From Actinomycetes bacterium (GTDB taxonomy: Bacteria > Actinomycetota > Actinomycetes > Actinomycetales > Microbacteriaceae): a stretch of 6,528 nucleotides of DNA. The stretch is from the NCBI GenBank assembly GCA_023450335.1, contig JAEXHA010000079.1, positions 1 to 6,528 of the forward strand, read 5' to 3'. Of the stretch, positions 6,030 to 6,528 are shown piece by piece. The notes under the pieces were generated by a model that saw only the letters and a program-made list of their open reading frames with translations, was not told the origin of the DNA and did not search any database. The position numbers were made by a program, and so were the translations under genes. Numbering within the stretch: position 1 is the first letter of the stretch; each line of letters begins with the position of its first letter.

Positions 6030-6033
6030 GGTG

Positions 6034-6528
6034 CTACCTGCCGAGTAGGTCATCGACCGCCTGCGCGTACGCGGGCGTGCGGTAGTACTCGCTGTGCGTG
6101 CCCACCTCGACCATGTAGCCGGACAGGTCGAGCTCTTCGGCGACGCGATCGACGTCGTTGCCGAATCCGCGCGACGGATCGGCGCGCGCGGTGCTCACCG
6201 CCGGAAACCCCAGGTAGTCGGTTGGGCGCCACAGGCTCAGCCAGCCGACGCCGACCGGCAGGAGGCTTCCGGACAGCCGCCCGACCGGGTGCGGCGCCGA
6301 GATGGGCGCCGTCGTGCCGCCCTGGGCCAGGTAGTCCGCGCGCCACGGATCGGTGTCGCGCACGCGCGGGGCCAGGGCGGGCTGCGTGCCCAGCGCCTCG
6401 GGGCCGAGCAGCTCGGGCAGCATGCGCCCGAAGTAGGCGCGCAGCTGCACGCCGAACGTCAGCAGTGAGATGCGCCCCAGCGCCGGGCGGGTCGCGGGCG
6501 CGCTGGCCAGCAGTCCGAGCGCCGATAC
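6034..6528 (-). CDS. C-terminal part of a probable alpha/beta-hydrolase-like protein, 5' end beyond window
   Basis: The frame is open from the right edge to the TAG at 6034-6036, giving 164 visible residues; the start is outside the window. A GTG at 6450 is in frame, but the frame continues upstream of it with coherent sequence (VSALGLLASAPATRPALGRI), so I treat the gene as partial. Visible features are RDTDPWRADYL, then WLSLWRPTDYLGFP, then DRVAEELDLSGYMVEVGTHSEYY near the C-terminus. The last pattern (Trp-x-Ser/Asn-x-x-Arg-x-Thr-Asp-x-x-Gly, later a conserved His-Ser-x-Tyr) resembles uncharacterised actinobacterial lipase/hydrolase-like proteins, where this His could be the catalytic one. 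The nucleophile Ser and any membrane segments would lie upstream, out of view. The assignment is by pattern memory, not alignment, and could be wrong. The gene converges on the oxidoreductase gene and shows no functional link to it. Confidence 0.7.
   Translation of the reverse strand, partial: VSALGLLASAPATRPALGRISLLTFGVQLRAYFGRMLPELLGPEALGTQPALAPRVRDTDPWRADYLAQGGTTAPISAPHPVGRLSGSLLPVGVGWLSLWRPTDYLGFPAVSTARADPSRGFGNDVDRVAEELDLSGYMVEVGTHSEYYRTPAYAQAVDDLLGR

Noticed and set aside
1..6528. Search for a CRISPR array, transposon ends, integrase, toxin-antitoxin pair, tRNA or riboswitch
   Set aside because: No regularly spaced repeats, mobile-element genes, tRNA-like cloverleaf or recognisable riboswitch was seen. 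The gaps between genes are 151 bp or less and are accounted for by promoters, hairpins and ribosome sites.

Overview
The window is high-GC DNA (roughly 70% G+C by eye) with GTG and probably leaderless starts, and it carries ordinary actinobacterial genes. The SucC/SucD sequences, the F420/deazaflavin-type oxidoreductase and the LuxR-type ATPase regulator together point to an actinobacterium of the Micrococcales, most likely Microbacteriaceae (Microbacterium-like). The genus is an inference from protein character only.

Layout: the left half is on the minus strand. A TetR-family repressor (start 3175, stop 2507) is followed 47 nt downstream by a large STAND/LAL-type ATPase regulator (start 2459). 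That gene runs off the left edge, so its C-terminal end, where a LuxR helix-turn-helix is expected, is not visible. Facing away from the TetR gene, on the plus strand, are sucC (GTG 3327-4493) and sucD (4513-5415), the beta and alpha subunits of succinyl-CoA synthetase. They are 19 nt apart, each has a good ribosome binding site, and they must form one operon. A strong hairpin (5431-5462) closes it. Next, also on the plus strand, is a 146-residue Ddn/DUF385-type deazaflavin-dependent oxidoreductase (5550-5990) that appears to be translated from a leaderless mRNA. A short hairpin at 6005-6029 separates it from a convergent minus-strand gene (6034 to beyond the right edge). That gene looks like the C-terminal part of an alpha/beta-hydrolase-like, possibly membrane-anchored protein.

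How the parts fit: SucCD carries out the substrate-level phosphorylation step of the citric acid cycle (succinyl-CoA to succinate). The two regulators to the left are transcribed divergently from sucCD across a 151-bp gap. That gap holds the most interesting non-coding structure in the window: a perfect 14-bp palindrome in the sucC leader, a further 8-bp palindrome near the predicted transcription start, an 8-bp direct repeat 44 bp apart, and an imperfect inverted repeat over the tetR -10 box. Whether the TetR protein controls sucCD, itself, or something else cannot be decided from the sequence.

I see no CRISPR array, transposase, integrase, phage gene, rRNA or tRNA, and no evidence for a novel multi-gene system. 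No gap between genes exceeds 151 bp. The findings are therefore mainly regulatory and of modest interest.
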